From contig CAZTGE010000011.1 in assembly GCA_964612995.1 (NCBI GenBank), positions 1-49,395 of the forward strand: a stretch of DNA of 49,395 nucleotides, written 5' to 3'. Positions 31,460 through 40,229 of this stretch are shown piece after piece. The DNA comes from SLQH01 sp964612995 (GTDB lineage: Bacteria > Planctomycetota > UBA11346). Position 1 is the first letter of the stretch, and each line of letters opens with the position of its first letter. The position numbers and the translations under genes are program-made. The notes beneath the pieces are model-generated. The model saw nothing but the letters and a program-made list of their open reading frames with translations, was not told the origin of the DNA and did not search any database.

Positions 31460-32139
31460 GCCATGCCCAGCTTCTGCTCCAACGCTGCCGGCACGGCGGC
31501 GAGATCGGGAGCGGTGTACTGTGCCCCCGCCTCGCACAGGGCGGCCGCGTCGAAGCTGGTGGTCAGACCGAGAACCGTCGCCCCGGCGGCCACACCGGCG
31601 CTGCAGCCATTGATCGCATCCTCGACCACGAGGCACTGCTCGCCGGGCACGCCCATCGCCGCGGCCGCCGCGAGGAAGCCCTCGGGATGCGGCTTCTTGC
31701 GCGCGACCTCGCTGCCGGTGATCACTGCGGCGAATTCGCTCGCCGGAACTCCGATCTCGGCGAGATTGCCCTCGACCTTGACCCGATCGGCAGCCGAAGC
31801 CACCGCGAGACGCAGGCCGGCCGCCCGCGCTCGACGGATGAACACCACCGCACCGTGTAGCGGCGGCAGCCGACCCCGGATCAGCTCGAGGTAGATCGCA
31901 TAGGTCCGGTCCTTGGCCGCCGGCATGGTGATCGAGATGCCGTGAGCCTCGGCCGGCCCGCCGATGTAACAATCCTCACCCGCGCCGACAAAGGGCACGA
32001 AGGCCGCCGGTGGCACCTCGACACCGTAGTCACGCCGGAACATCTCCTGCGCCGCTTCGCAGATGAAGCGCTCGCTGTCGCAGAGCACCCCGTCCATGTC
32101 GAAGATGATGCCCCGCAGCGGCGTGTCGGCTGATCCCAT
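31456..32139 (-). CDS. HAD-superfamily hydrolase (beta-phosphoglucomutase-like)
   Basis: 227 residues. The HAD nucleophile motif is 'IIFDMDGVLCDSE' (Asp14, Asp16), motif II 'LAVASAA', motif III Lys in 'ARKKPHPEGFL', motif IV 'VVEDAINGCSAG'. This is subfamily IA, like beta-phosphoglucomutase and phosphoglycolate phosphatase; substrate not decidable. The start at 32139 has AGGAG 6 nt upstream. Its end overlaps queH by 4 nt, so the two are coupled. Confidence 0.82.
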   Translation of the reverse strand: MGSADTPLRGIIFDMDGVLCDSERFICEAAQEMFRRDYGVEVPPAAFVPFVGAGEDCYIGGPAEAHGISITMPAAKDRTYAIYLELIRGRLPPLHGAVVFIRRARAAGLRLAVASAADRVKVEGNLAEIGVPASEFAAVITGSEVARKKPHPEGFLAAAAAMGVPGEQCLVVEDAINGCSAGVAAGATVLGLTTSFDAAALCEAGAQYTAPDLAAVPAALEQKLGMA

Positions 32140-32249
32140 GCGCACTCCTGTGCCCATGCTTGCCAGCGCGACGCGCAGCTCAAGCCACACACGCGCCGGC
32201 CGCACAGCGCGAGCCTTGTTCCCGTCTGCGAGCCGCGAGGATGGTTCCG

Positions 32250-34031
32250 ATGCCCGCCCCCCGCGTCATCCTGCTGCTGGCCCTGCTCCTCCCGCTCGCC
32301 GCGGCCGAGACCCCGGCCGATGGCCTGACGATCCACCTCAGCGACCTGCCGCGCCTGCGGGCGCACTGGCGCGCCTCGCCCTTCGCCCGCATCGTCGACG
32401 AGCTCGTCCGCGGCGAGTTCGCCGACGCCCTGCTGACCGTGCAGCGCAGCGGATTCGCCGGAGCCGAGGCGCAACGGGTGCTCACCGCCGCGCAGGCACT
32501 CGACCTGCGCTTCGACCCCACCGCCCCGCCGCCCTGGCTGGCCGCGGCGCGGCTCGCGCTCACCGACCACCATGCCGCCGCGCTCGAACTCGCGGCCGAC
32601 CTGCTCGATGCCACCCCGGCACCGCAGGCTCCCGGTCTGCTCTGGCGCGACGGACACATCGAACGCAAAGCGCAGACCCTGTGCTTCACCCGTGAGGGCG
32701 CCGCCGTTCCGCATCCCCCGCCTGCCGCACAGCTCCACGACGTCTATCTCCGCGGCGCCCTGCGCACGGTGCCCGGACAGCCGCCGCGGCCGTTGAGCGC
32801 GAGCTACAACCTCGGCCCCGCCGGCGGCGCGCTGCGCATTCTCCTGCCAGACCCGCAAGCGCCGCAGGGCTCCGGCATCGACCCGACCCTGCTCGAACGC
32901 CTGGGCGACGACGTGATCGCCTGTACCGCCGCGGTGTGCGACGGCGAACGCCTCGCCACGTTGCTACCGCGGTTGGAGGCCAGACGCGAGCTGCGCGCCC
33001 TGCGTGTCGCGCTCGACCTGCGTCTCACCGGCGCAGGCCTGCCACCGCTGAGCGAAACCATCGCGGCGGTCCACGGCACCGCACTCGTGGCGCTGCTGCC
33101 GCGGTCCGGCTCGCTCGCACTGCTCGTGGCCGTGCCGCGCGCCCCCGAACTCGACGCCGCACTCACCGAGTTGACCGGGCTCGAACAACCCCTGCCGCAG
33201 GCCAGCCGCAACTTCGCCCTGCCGGGCCTGCCCCATCAGCTGGTGATCGGCCGTGACCGCAGCCACTGGCTGATCGGCAGCGAGAGCGGCGTGCTGCACG
33301 CGTTCGCCGCTGCCACACCGGACGCCCCGCCGCGCCTGCTCGCCTCGCTCGCGATCCATGCCCGCCCGCTGGCCTGCGGCGCGATCGACAACGGCAGACT
33401 GCTCGCAGCGCTCGCACCCGGTCGCGGCGGCATGCTCGATCCCCTGCTGCCGCCAGACTGGCACGCGGCGATCGCGCGCCAGACCGAGGCTCTCGAGCCA
33501 TTGCTGCCGGCCACCACCTGCAGCCTCGAACGCCGGCCGCCCGGACTGCTGCTGAGCGTGCACAACGCCGCGATCCCGCTGGCACTGGGGGCCGGGTTCG
33601 CTCTGGCGGTGCGCATGCATCCTGCCGCCCTCGCTCGCAGCCGCGCCCGCATGATGCTCGGACGCATCGGGCGCCTGGTCACCATCTTCCACATCGAACG
33701 CGGCCTGGCGCCGTCTGACCTCGCCGTGCTGGCGCGGGCGCACCCGACGCAGCTCGACGCCGCCGCGCTGCGTCACCCCTGCGGCGACGGGGTCAGCCCG
33801 GCCTATCGCTACATCCCGCCCGCGGGCGAACGTCCGCCCCACGACCAACCGCTGCTGGTCGACAATCCGGCCTGCTGGAACGGTGCGGGCAGCCATGTCG
33901 TCTACGGCGGAGGCCGCGTCGAATGGCATCCCGGCCACGCCTACTGGCGCTCGGCCACCGAGCTGGCCGCACGCGAACGCCGTGTCAGTGCAGCATCCTG
34001 GCGGCGTCAACTCACAACGACCGAACCGTAA
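32250..34031 (+). CDS. Secreted protein of unknown function
   Basis: 593 residues. A signal peptide ('RVILLLALLLPLAAAE') starts the protein. The body is Ala/Leu/Pro rich with 'LSDLPRLRAHWRASPFARIV' close after the signal; the C-terminus has 'AGSHVVYGGGRVEWHPG', resembling the end of DUF1559-type and related exported proteins of PVC bacteria. Start 32250 is preferred over 32241 because GAGG lies 9 nt before it and 0 nt before the other. It stands 14 nt before a second secreted protein that has a similar opening ('LVPDLLRSRSRWAQTPYHAL'), so they may be distant paralogues. No enzyme motif seen. Confidence 0.7.
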   Translation: MPAPRVILLLALLLPLAAAETPADGLTIHLSDLPRLRAHWRASPFARIVDELVRGEFADALLTVQRSGFAGAEAQRVLTAAQALDLRFDPTAPPPWLAAARLALTDHHAAALELAADLLDATPAPQAPGLLWRDGHIERKAQTLCFTREGAAVPHPPPAAQLHDVYLRGALRTVPGQPPRPLSASYNLGPAGGALRILLPDPQAPQGSGIDPTLLERLGDDVIACTAAVCDGERLATLLPRLEARRELRALRVALDLRLTGAGLPPLSETIAAVHGTALVALLPRSGSLALLVAVPRAPELDAALTELTGLEQPLPQASRNFALPGLPHQLVIGRDRSHWLIGSESGVLHAFAAATPDAPPRLLASLAIHARPLACGAIDNGRLLAALAPGRGGMLDPLLPPDWHAAIARQTEALEPLLPATTCSLERRPPGLLLSVHNAAIPLALGAGFALAVRMHPAALARSRARMMLGRIGRLVTIFHIERGLAPSDLAVLARAHPTQLDAAALRHPCGDGVSPAYRYIPPAGERPPHDQPLLVDNPACWNGAGSHVVYGGGRVEWHPGHAYWRSATELAARERRVSAASWRRQLTTTEP

Positions 34032-34045
34032 TCCCGGAGGGATCC

Positions 34046-35695
34046 ATGCGTCCACAGCCTCTCATCGCCCTGGCCCTCCTGGCGACCACCGCCACCGCAG
34101 CGCTCCAGGCCGAGACCGCACCGGATGGCGACGCCGTGCCCACCGGCGACCCCGCGCCGCAACGCGCCCCGACCCGGCTCTCCCTACTGGTGCCCGACCT
34201 GCTGCGCAGCCGCTCTCGCTGGGCGCAGACCCCCTATCACGCACTGTGGCAGGCCGCGGCCGGGAGCCCGGTTCGCGCGGAGCTCACCGAACTGCGACTC
34301 GACATCCTCGCCGAACTGGAACACACCACCTGGATCGATCCCGCGCTGATCCTGGCCAACGCCGAGCGCTTCGCCCTCCACGCCGAACTGGTCCCGGCGA
34401 GCCCGCCACAAGTCCAGGCCCAGCTCACGGTCCACGACCAGACCGAGGCGATCTGGGAGGCGATCAAGCAGCAGCCGGGTGGCCGTCTCGATGCCGACGG
34501 CAACGCCATCATCTGCCCCACCGGCACCACCGCGATCGACGGCAACACCTTCACCTATCTGCCGCCGGAGACGGAACCGCACAGCTACGAGCATCTGCGT
34601 GAGCACTTCGCCGGGGCTGACTGCGCGCTACGCCTGCAGGCCACGGCGCGCTCCCCGCAGCCCATCCGCAGCCTGTTGAGTGCACTGGCCGCGAGCATGG
34701 GCGCATTCGATGCCCAGATGGATTGGACGCTCGCCACCCGATTCGACGAACGCGGCAGCCACAGCACCATCGCCTGCCGGCAACTCGTCCTGCCTCCGCT
34801 GCTCGCACCGCTCGAGCCCGCCGCGCTCTCCCCGATCCCGAGCAACGCCCTGGCCGTGCTCGCCTGGGGCATCGACGGCTCGCGGGCAGCCGAAACGGTT
34901 GCCGGGTGGCGCGCACTCTCACCGATCATCGACCAGAGCATCGCCGCGGCCACCGACCGTGGCGGCCTGGCCACCGTGCTCGCCGAGCTCGACGGCACGG
35001 GCTACCTCGTGATCACACCGGGCCTGGTGATGCCCGGCATCGCCATCTCACTGCCGGCCGGACCCGCGTTCGACGCCTGGATCGAGCACACCTGCGCCGA
35101 GGCCGACGTCGTCTGGGACAGCGAGCAGGCGCGCAGCGCCCCGACCCGCCTGCAGCTGCCTCAGGCCACACTGCCGGTGGCGATCTACGCCCGCCGCACG
35201 GCCGACCGCTGGCTCTTCGCCACCAACGCCGCCGCCATCAGCGAGATGGCCGCGCCGGAGACCACCGGCTTCGCCGACTCGCCGCTCCAGACCGTCTTCA
35301 CGGCCGCGCCGGGCGCCGCGGCTGACGGCGAGACACCCGCGACCGCACCTGCCCCCCCGCACCTCGCACTGGCCATCGATCTCCAGTCCAGTGCGCTGCT
35401 GGCCCGATCGATGCTGCAGATGCGCGCGGCCTTCGGCGGCGGCGATCTACCCTTCGCCGGACGGTTGCTGGTCGCGACCCCGGCGCCGGCACTGGCCCAC
35501 CTGCCGACCGCGGCGTTGCGCCTCGGTCCGCAATCAGGCGACCAGGGCCTCGAGATCGCCTGCGACAACCTGCTCACCGTTCTGGTGCCGGCGGCCGCAA
35601 TGTACCTGATGATCGAGGAGCCGCACATCCGCACGGCACCGCCGGCTGACCCGCCCCGCGCCGTGCCGGAAGCACCGGCGCCCCCGGTCGAGTGA
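34046..35695 (+). CDS. Secreted protein of unknown function, possible paralogue of the upstream one
   Basis: 549 residues; the start has CGGAGG 6 nt upstream and a signal peptide 'PLIALALLATTATAALQA'. Shared plan with the preceding gene: after the signal comes a short 'DLL.S...W..TPY..L' motif, then long alternating helical/beta stretches rich in Ala, Leu and Pro. The C-terminal end is Pro-rich ('PPADPPRAVPEAPAPP'). Probably exported and acting with its neighbour. Function unknown. Confidence 0.7.
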   Translation: MRPQPLIALALLATTATAALQAETAPDGDAVPTGDPAPQRAPTRLSLLVPDLLRSRSRWAQTPYHALWQAAAGSPVRAELTELRLDILAELEHTTWIDPALILANAERFALHAELVPASPPQVQAQLTVHDQTEAIWEAIKQQPGGRLDADGNAIICPTGTTAIDGNTFTYLPPETEPHSYEHLREHFAGADCALRLQATARSPQPIRSLLSALAASMGAFDAQMDWTLATRFDERGSHSTIACRQLVLPPLLAPLEPAALSPIPSNALAVLAWGIDGSRAAETVAGWRALSPIIDQSIAAATDRGGLATVLAELDGTGYLVITPGLVMPGIAISLPAGPAFDAWIEHTCAEADVVWDSEQARSAPTRLQLPQATLPVAIYARRTADRWLFATNAAAISEMAAPETTGFADSPLQTVFTAAPGAAADGETPATAPAPPHLALAIDLQSSALLARSMLQMRAAFGGGDLPFAGRLLVATPAPALAHLPTAALRLGPQSGDQGLEIACDNLLTVLVPAAAMYLMIEEPHIRTAPPADPPRAVPEAPAPPVE

Positions 35696-35710
35696 CCGGC
35701 GCCGCGGCGC

Positions 35711-36709
35711 TCAGCGACAGGCCAGCTCGGCGACCTGGACCGCGTTGAGCGCCGCGCCCTTGAGCAGCTGGTCGCCGACCACCCACAGATCGAGGGTGTT
35801 CTCGGCGCTGGGATCGCGGCGGATGCGCCCGACCAGCACGTCGTCCTGACCGCTGACGTCCACCGGCATGCCCCAGCGGTTGGTCGCGCGATCCTCGACC
35901 ACGCGCACGCCGGGGGCCGCAGCCAGCAGCTCGTAGGCGCGCTCCACGCTCAGCTCGCCGGCGAACTCGACGTTGAGCGCCTCGCCGTGTGCACGCAGGA
36001 CCGGCACCCGCACGCAGGTCGCATGGACCCGCAGATCGGGGGCGTGCAGCATCTTGCGGCTCTCGTTGACCATCTTCATCTCCTCCTCGCAGTAGCCCTC
36101 GTCGCCGTAGGGCGAGTTGTGCGGGAAGAAGTTGAAGGCGTAGGGCACCGGGATCACCGTGCGTTCGAACTGCTCACCGGCGAGCACCGCACGCGTCTCG
36201 GCCTCGAGCTCGAGCATCGCCTGCTGCCCGGCGCCAGAGGCGGCCTGATAGGTCGCGGCGACGATCCGACGCAGCGGCACTGCGCGATGCAGCGGTGCCA
36301 GCGCGGTGAGCATGATGATGGTCGTGCAGTTGGGGTTGGCGATCACCCCCTTGTGGGCGCCGACATCATCGGGGTTGACCTCCGGCACGACCAGCGGCAC
36401 CTCGGGATCCATGCGGAAGGCCGAAGAGTTGTCGACCATCAGGCAACCGGCATCGATGCAGGCCTGACGGAAACGCTTGCTGATCGAACCGCCGGCACTG
36501 AACAGGGCCACGTCGACCCCGGCGAAGCTGTCCTCGGTCAGTTCCTGCACCGTGACCGCCTCGCCCTTGAAGGGCACGGTCTTGCCGGCGCTGCGCGCGC
36601 TGGCCAGGGGGCGCAGCTCGTCGACCGGAAAATCACGGCGCTCGAGGACCTTGAGCATCTCGGTGCCGACGGCGCCGGTGACGCCTGCGATCGCAACGGT
36701 GAATCCCAT
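35711..36709 (-). CDS. asd: Aspartate-semialdehyde dehydrogenase
   Basis: 332 residues. NADP motif 'AGVTGAVGTEML' (8-19), catalytic Cys128 in 'NPNCTT', 'QAASGAGQQAM' and active-site His241 in 'RVPVLRAHGE'. It reduces aspartyl phosphate to aspartate semialdehyde, the branch point to lysine/diaminopimelate, threonine and methionine. The ATG at 36709 has AGGAGGTC 8 nt upstream. Convergent with the secreted-protein pair, 15 nt apart. Confidence 0.92.
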   Translation of the reverse strand: MGFTVAIAGVTGAVGTEMLKVLERRDFPVDELRPLASARSAGKTVPFKGEAVTVQELTEDSFAGVDVALFSAGGSISKRFRQACIDAGCLMVDNSSAFRMDPEVPLVVPEVNPDDVGAHKGVIANPNCTTIIMLTALAPLHRAVPLRRIVAATYQAASGAGQQAMLELEAETRAVLAGEQFERTVIPVPYAFNFFPHNSPYGDEGYCEEEMKMVNESRKMLHAPDLRVHATCVRVPVLRAHGEALNVEFAGELSVERAYELLAAAPGVRVVEDRATNRWGMPVDVSGQDDVLVGRIRRDPSAENTLDLWVVGDQLLKGAALNAVQVAELACR

Positions 36710-36818
36710 GTTCCTGACCTCCTGTGCCTGATGCTGGCTGTTCGTTGACCGATATCGGCCGCAGAGCCTCTGACCCGAACGCGGGACTCAAGCGCGAAGC
36801 CGCAGAGCTCCGACGCAC

Positions 36819-37295
36819 CTACTCCGGCAGCAGCACCCGGCGCCACCGCGGAATCCACGACTGCGCGACCTCGCCGACGCGATCCTCGTCGAGGTTGCCG
36901 CGCGCGCATTCGAAGGCCTGGCGCAGCTGCTTGATGATCGCCACCGTGCGTCCGAACTCGCGCGCCAGATCGCGATCGATCGCGCCATCGAGAAAGGCGT
37001 TGGCGAGCAGACGCAGCTCGTCGTCCTCCCACCGGCGGCCCGGACTGCCGCCGGCCTTCGGCCGGATCCGCCTGGCCGAACCGCCAGCGCGCGTATCTGA
37101 CCCGGCGAGGCAGGCGGGCAGGGCTCCGGCAGCGAAACAGACCACCTGATCGAGGTTGAGCTGGAAAACGAGCCCATCGCAGACCGCCTCGACCCAGTGC
37201 CCGGCACGGGTACGCACCTCGGCCTGCACCCGGCTGCCGTCGCTCAAGACGAAGGTGTAGGTGTGCCCCGGCGCGGGGCCCTCGCTCGCGACCAT
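36819..37295 (-). CDS. Small protein with helix-turn-helix-like C-terminus
   Basis: 158 residues. The N-terminal ~60 residues form a beta-rich domain ('TYTFVLSDGSRVQAEVRT', 'GLVFQLNLDQVVCF'). A linker rich in Arg/Gly follows, then 'RRWEDDELRLLANAFLDG' and 'LAREFGRTVAIIKQLRQAF', which look like a SANT/Myb-like or other HTH DNA-binding pair. It is divergent from polA, whose promoter begins 44 nt from this gene's start, so it may be a regulator. Start chosen at 37295 because the residues before it look non-coding. Confidence 0.6.
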   Translation of the reverse strand: MVASEGPAPGHTYTFVLSDGSRVQAEVRTRAGHWVEAVCDGLVFQLNLDQVVCFAAGALPACLAGSDTRAGGSARRIRPKAGGSPGRRWEDDELRLLANAFLDGAIDRDLAREFGRTVAIIKQLRQAFECARGNLDEDRVGEVAQSWIPRWRRVLLPE

Positions 37296-37338
37296 GGCCA
37301 AGAGGTACCACGCCTCGGGCAAGGGCACAAGAGCGCGG

Positions 37339-37367
37339 TTGACAGGGTCTGGAGCCCGGCCTATGGT
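37339..37367 (+). promoter_or_regulatory. Sigma-70-type promoter of polA
   Basis: TTGACA (37339-37344), a 17-base spacer, and TATGGT (37362-37367). This is the best housekeeping-type promoter in the window. Transcription would start near 37374, leaving a ~158-base leader before the polA GTG. Confidence 0.6.
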
Positions 37368-37531
37368 ACGCAACGTCGGCCGCTGATACCGCGACCGACA
37401 CTTTCCCCGACAACCGTGCTCCTCGCCCACTTCCGGGCCCGCCGGCTGTCGCGTTCCGCAGGCTTTCTCCAGTCATCCCCGCCGACGCCCACGACGTTGT
37501 CCGTCGGCCTTTCCGGATCGCACCGTTCTTC

Positions 37532-40189
37532 GTGTCAGGCACCTTCGCAATCATCGACGGCAACTATTACGCGTATCGATATTTTTTCGGTATGCCCAGC
37601 CTCACCGGCCCCGGCAAGCGGCCCACCGGGGTCAGCCATGCCTTCGCCCAGCTGTTCAAATCGCTGCGCGAGGACCCGGAGATAACCCATCTGGCACTGG
37701 TATTCGACCATCCTGACAGGAATTTCAGACACGAACTCTACCCGGACTACAAGGCCAACCGCGACCCGATGCCAGACCAGCTCCGGGCGCAGATGGCCGA
37801 CGTGCACGCCCTGGCCACAGTCTCGCGGGTGCCGGTGATCAGCATACCGGGCTACGAGGCCGACGACGTCATCGCCTCGCTCGCCCGGCGGGCCGAGCGC
37901 GAGGACCCGGCGCTCGACATCCGCATCTGTTCCAAGGACAAGGACCTCTCGCAGGTCATCAGCGAACGCATCCACGTCTGGGATCCGGTCAAACAGGAGA
38001 TCAAGGGCCCGGTCGAACTGCTCGACGCGCACGACATCCGCCCCGATCAGGTCATCGACTACCTGTGCATGATCGGCGACAGCGCCGACAACGTGCCCGG
38101 CATCAAGGGCGTGGGGCCGAAGACCGCGGTCAAGCTCCTGGCCGAATTCGGCACCCTCGAGAATCTCCTGGCCAGCACCGATCAGCTCAAGGGCAAACGT
38201 CGCGAGAACGTCGAGGCGTTCGCCGCCGCGGCTGCGCTGACCCGCGAGCTGATCACCATCCGCGAGGTCGCCGACCTGCCCGCGCTCGCAGGCCTGGTCA
38301 AATGCGAGACCCTCGACGAAGGTGCGCGCGCCTTCTACTGCGAACTGGGCTTCTCGATGGCGCGGTATTTTCCGCCGCAGACCCACGCCGCCAGCCTCGA
38401 CGCCGATTACACCACCCTCGACCTCGCCGGACTGGGCCCCTACCTCGAGAGCCTGCGTCGCGCAGGGCGCTGCGCGATAGACACCGAGACCACCGGGCTC
38501 GATCCGCTCCACGCGCAGCTGGTCGGCATCAGTTTCGCCGCCGGTACACCCACGCCCAAGTCTGCCGCCTACCTGCCGCTGTGTGGCCCCGCGGGTGAGG
38601 CCTGCGTCGACCTCGAACAGGCACGCCCCCTGCTGGCCCCCTTCCTCGCCGATCCGGGCGTGCGCAAGGTGATGCAGAACGCCAAGTACGACCTGCGCGT
38701 GTTCGCCGCCCACGACCTCGCGGTCGATGGCCTCGACGGCGACCCGATGCTGGCCAGCTGGCTGCTCAACCCGGCGCGCGAAAGCCATGGCCTCGACTTC
38801 CTCACCCGCGGCCATCTCGCCGAGGACAAGATCCCCACCGCCGCGGTCATCGATCTGGCCAATGGCCAGACCATGGCCGAGGTCCCGATCGCCTCTGTGG
38901 CGCGGTACGCCTGCGAAGACGCCCAGTGCACCTGGCGCCTCGCCGCCACACTCGAAGCCGAGCTCGAGCAGCAGGGCCTGCTGGCGGTCTACCGCGAACA
39001 GGAACTGCCCCTGGTCGCCTGCCTGGCGGACATGGAGCAACGAGGCATCAGCGTCGACGTCTCGGTACTCGAGACGAAACGGACCCACCTCCAGGACTAC
39101 CTGACCCAGCTCGAACGCGACATCGCCGCCCACGCCGGCAACGACTTCAATCCGGCCAGCCCCAGACAGGTCGCGCAGGTGCTGTTCGACAGACTCGGCC
39201 TGCCGGCACTGCGCAAGACCCGCTCCGGACCGTCGACCGACGTGAACGTCCTGCGGAAATTGCGTGAATTCCACGAACTGCCCGGGCTGATCCTGCAGTA
39301 CCGTGCGCTGGCGAAACTCCTGTCGTCCTACCTCAACCGTCTGCCGGAATTCATCGACCCCACCACCGGCCGGATCCACGCCAATCTACGCCAGACGGGG
39401 ACCGAGACCGGGCGGCTGTCCTGCGAACGGCCCAACCTGCAGAACATCCCCAAACGCACCGATCTCGGGCGCGAGCTGCGCGCCGCGTTCGTCCCGGTGC
39501 CCGAGCACCTGTTCCTCGCCGCAGACTACTCGCAGATCGAACTGCGGGTCCTGGCCCACCTCAGCGGCGACCCGACCCTGAGCGCGGCCTTCCGCGCCGG
39601 TGACGACATCCACCGTTTCGTCGCCGCCGCGGTCAATCATTGCGATCCCGAAGCGGTGACGCCCGAACAGCGCAACGCGGCCAAGGCGGTCAACTTCGGC
39701 ATCATCTATGGTCAGAGCGCCTTCGGCCTCGCCCAGCAGCTGGGCATCACCCGCGGGGAAGCCGCGCGCTTCATCGACGAGTATTTCGAGCGCTTCAGCT
39801 CGGTGCGTGCGTTCGTCGAACGGGTGGTCGCCCGCGCCCGCGAGCGCGGCTACGTCGAGACCCTCGCCGGGCGTCGACGCTACGTGCCCGACCTGCACAG
39901 CGGCAACCGCAACGAGGTGCTGCAGGCCGAGCGCACCGCGCTGAACAGCACCATCCAGGGCTCGGCCGCCGACCTGATCAAGCGGGCCATGCTCCGCTGC
40001 CGCGAGCTGCTTCCGGCCGGCGCCCACCTCATTCTCCAGATCCACGACGAACTGCTCGTCGAAACCCCGGCCACCCTGGCCGACGACGCTGGCGACGCCC
40101 TCGAACGAGCGATGACCGGCGCCTGGAACCTCGACGTCCCCCTGGTGGCGGACGTCAAGTGCGCGGATAACTGGCTCGCGCTCAGCTAG
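37532..40189 (+). CDS. polA: DNA polymerase I
   Basis: 885 residues with three domains. 1-290: 5'-3' exonuclease (flap endonuclease) with 'VFDHPDRNFRHEL', 'EADDVIA' and 'SKDKDLSQ', 'GDSADNVPGIKGVG'. ~300-500: DnaQ-like 3'-5' exonuclease with the catalytic pair in 'AIDTETTGLDP' (Asp317, Glu319), so proofreading is likely kept. ~500-885: polymerase with motif A 'ADYSQIELR', motif B 'RNAAKAVNFGIIYG' and motif C 'IHDELLVE'. It fills gaps in repair and removes RNA primers. The GTG start has no clear Shine-Dalgarno site, so an alternative start cannot be excluded. Followed after 40 nt by the coaE-rho fusion. Confidence 0.93.
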   Translation: MSGTFAIIDGNYYAYRYFFGMPSLTGPGKRPTGVSHAFAQLFKSLREDPEITHLALVFDHPDRNFRHELYPDYKANRDPMPDQLRAQMADVHALATVSRVPVISIPGYEADDVIASLARRAEREDPALDIRICSKDKDLSQVISERIHVWDPVKQEIKGPVELLDAHDIRPDQVIDYLCMIGDSADNVPGIKGVGPKTAVKLLAEFGTLENLLASTDQLKGKRRENVEAFAAAAALTRELITIREVADLPALAGLVKCETLDEGARAFYCELGFSMARYFPPQTHAASLDADYTTLDLAGLGPYLESLRRAGRCAIDTETTGLDPLHAQLVGISFAAGTPTPKSAAYLPLCGPAGEACVDLEQARPLLAPFLADPGVRKVMQNAKYDLRVFAAHDLAVDGLDGDPMLASWLLNPARESHGLDFLTRGHLAEDKIPTAAVIDLANGQTMAEVPIASVARYACEDAQCTWRLAATLEAELEQQGLLAVYREQELPLVACLADMEQRGISVDVSVLETKRTHLQDYLTQLERDIAAHAGNDFNPASPRQVAQVLFDRLGLPALRKTRSGPSTDVNVLRKLREFHELPGLILQYRALAKLLSSYLNRLPEFIDPTTGRIHANLRQTGTETGRLSCERPNLQNIPKRTDLGRELRAAFVPVPEHLFLAADYSQIELRVLAHLSGDPTLSAAFRAGDDIHRFVAAAVNHCDPEAVTPEQRNAAKAVNFGIIYGQSAFGLAQQLGITRGEAARFIDEYFERFSSVRAFVERVVARARERGYVETLAGRRRYVPDLHSGNRNEVLQAERTALNSTIQGSAADLIKRAMLRCRELLPAGAHLILQIHDELLVETPATLADDAGDALERAMTGAWNLDVPLVADVKCADNWLALS

Positions 40190-40229
40190 CATCAACCACT
40201 GCGACCAGATAGCGCGCAGAGGAGAGACC

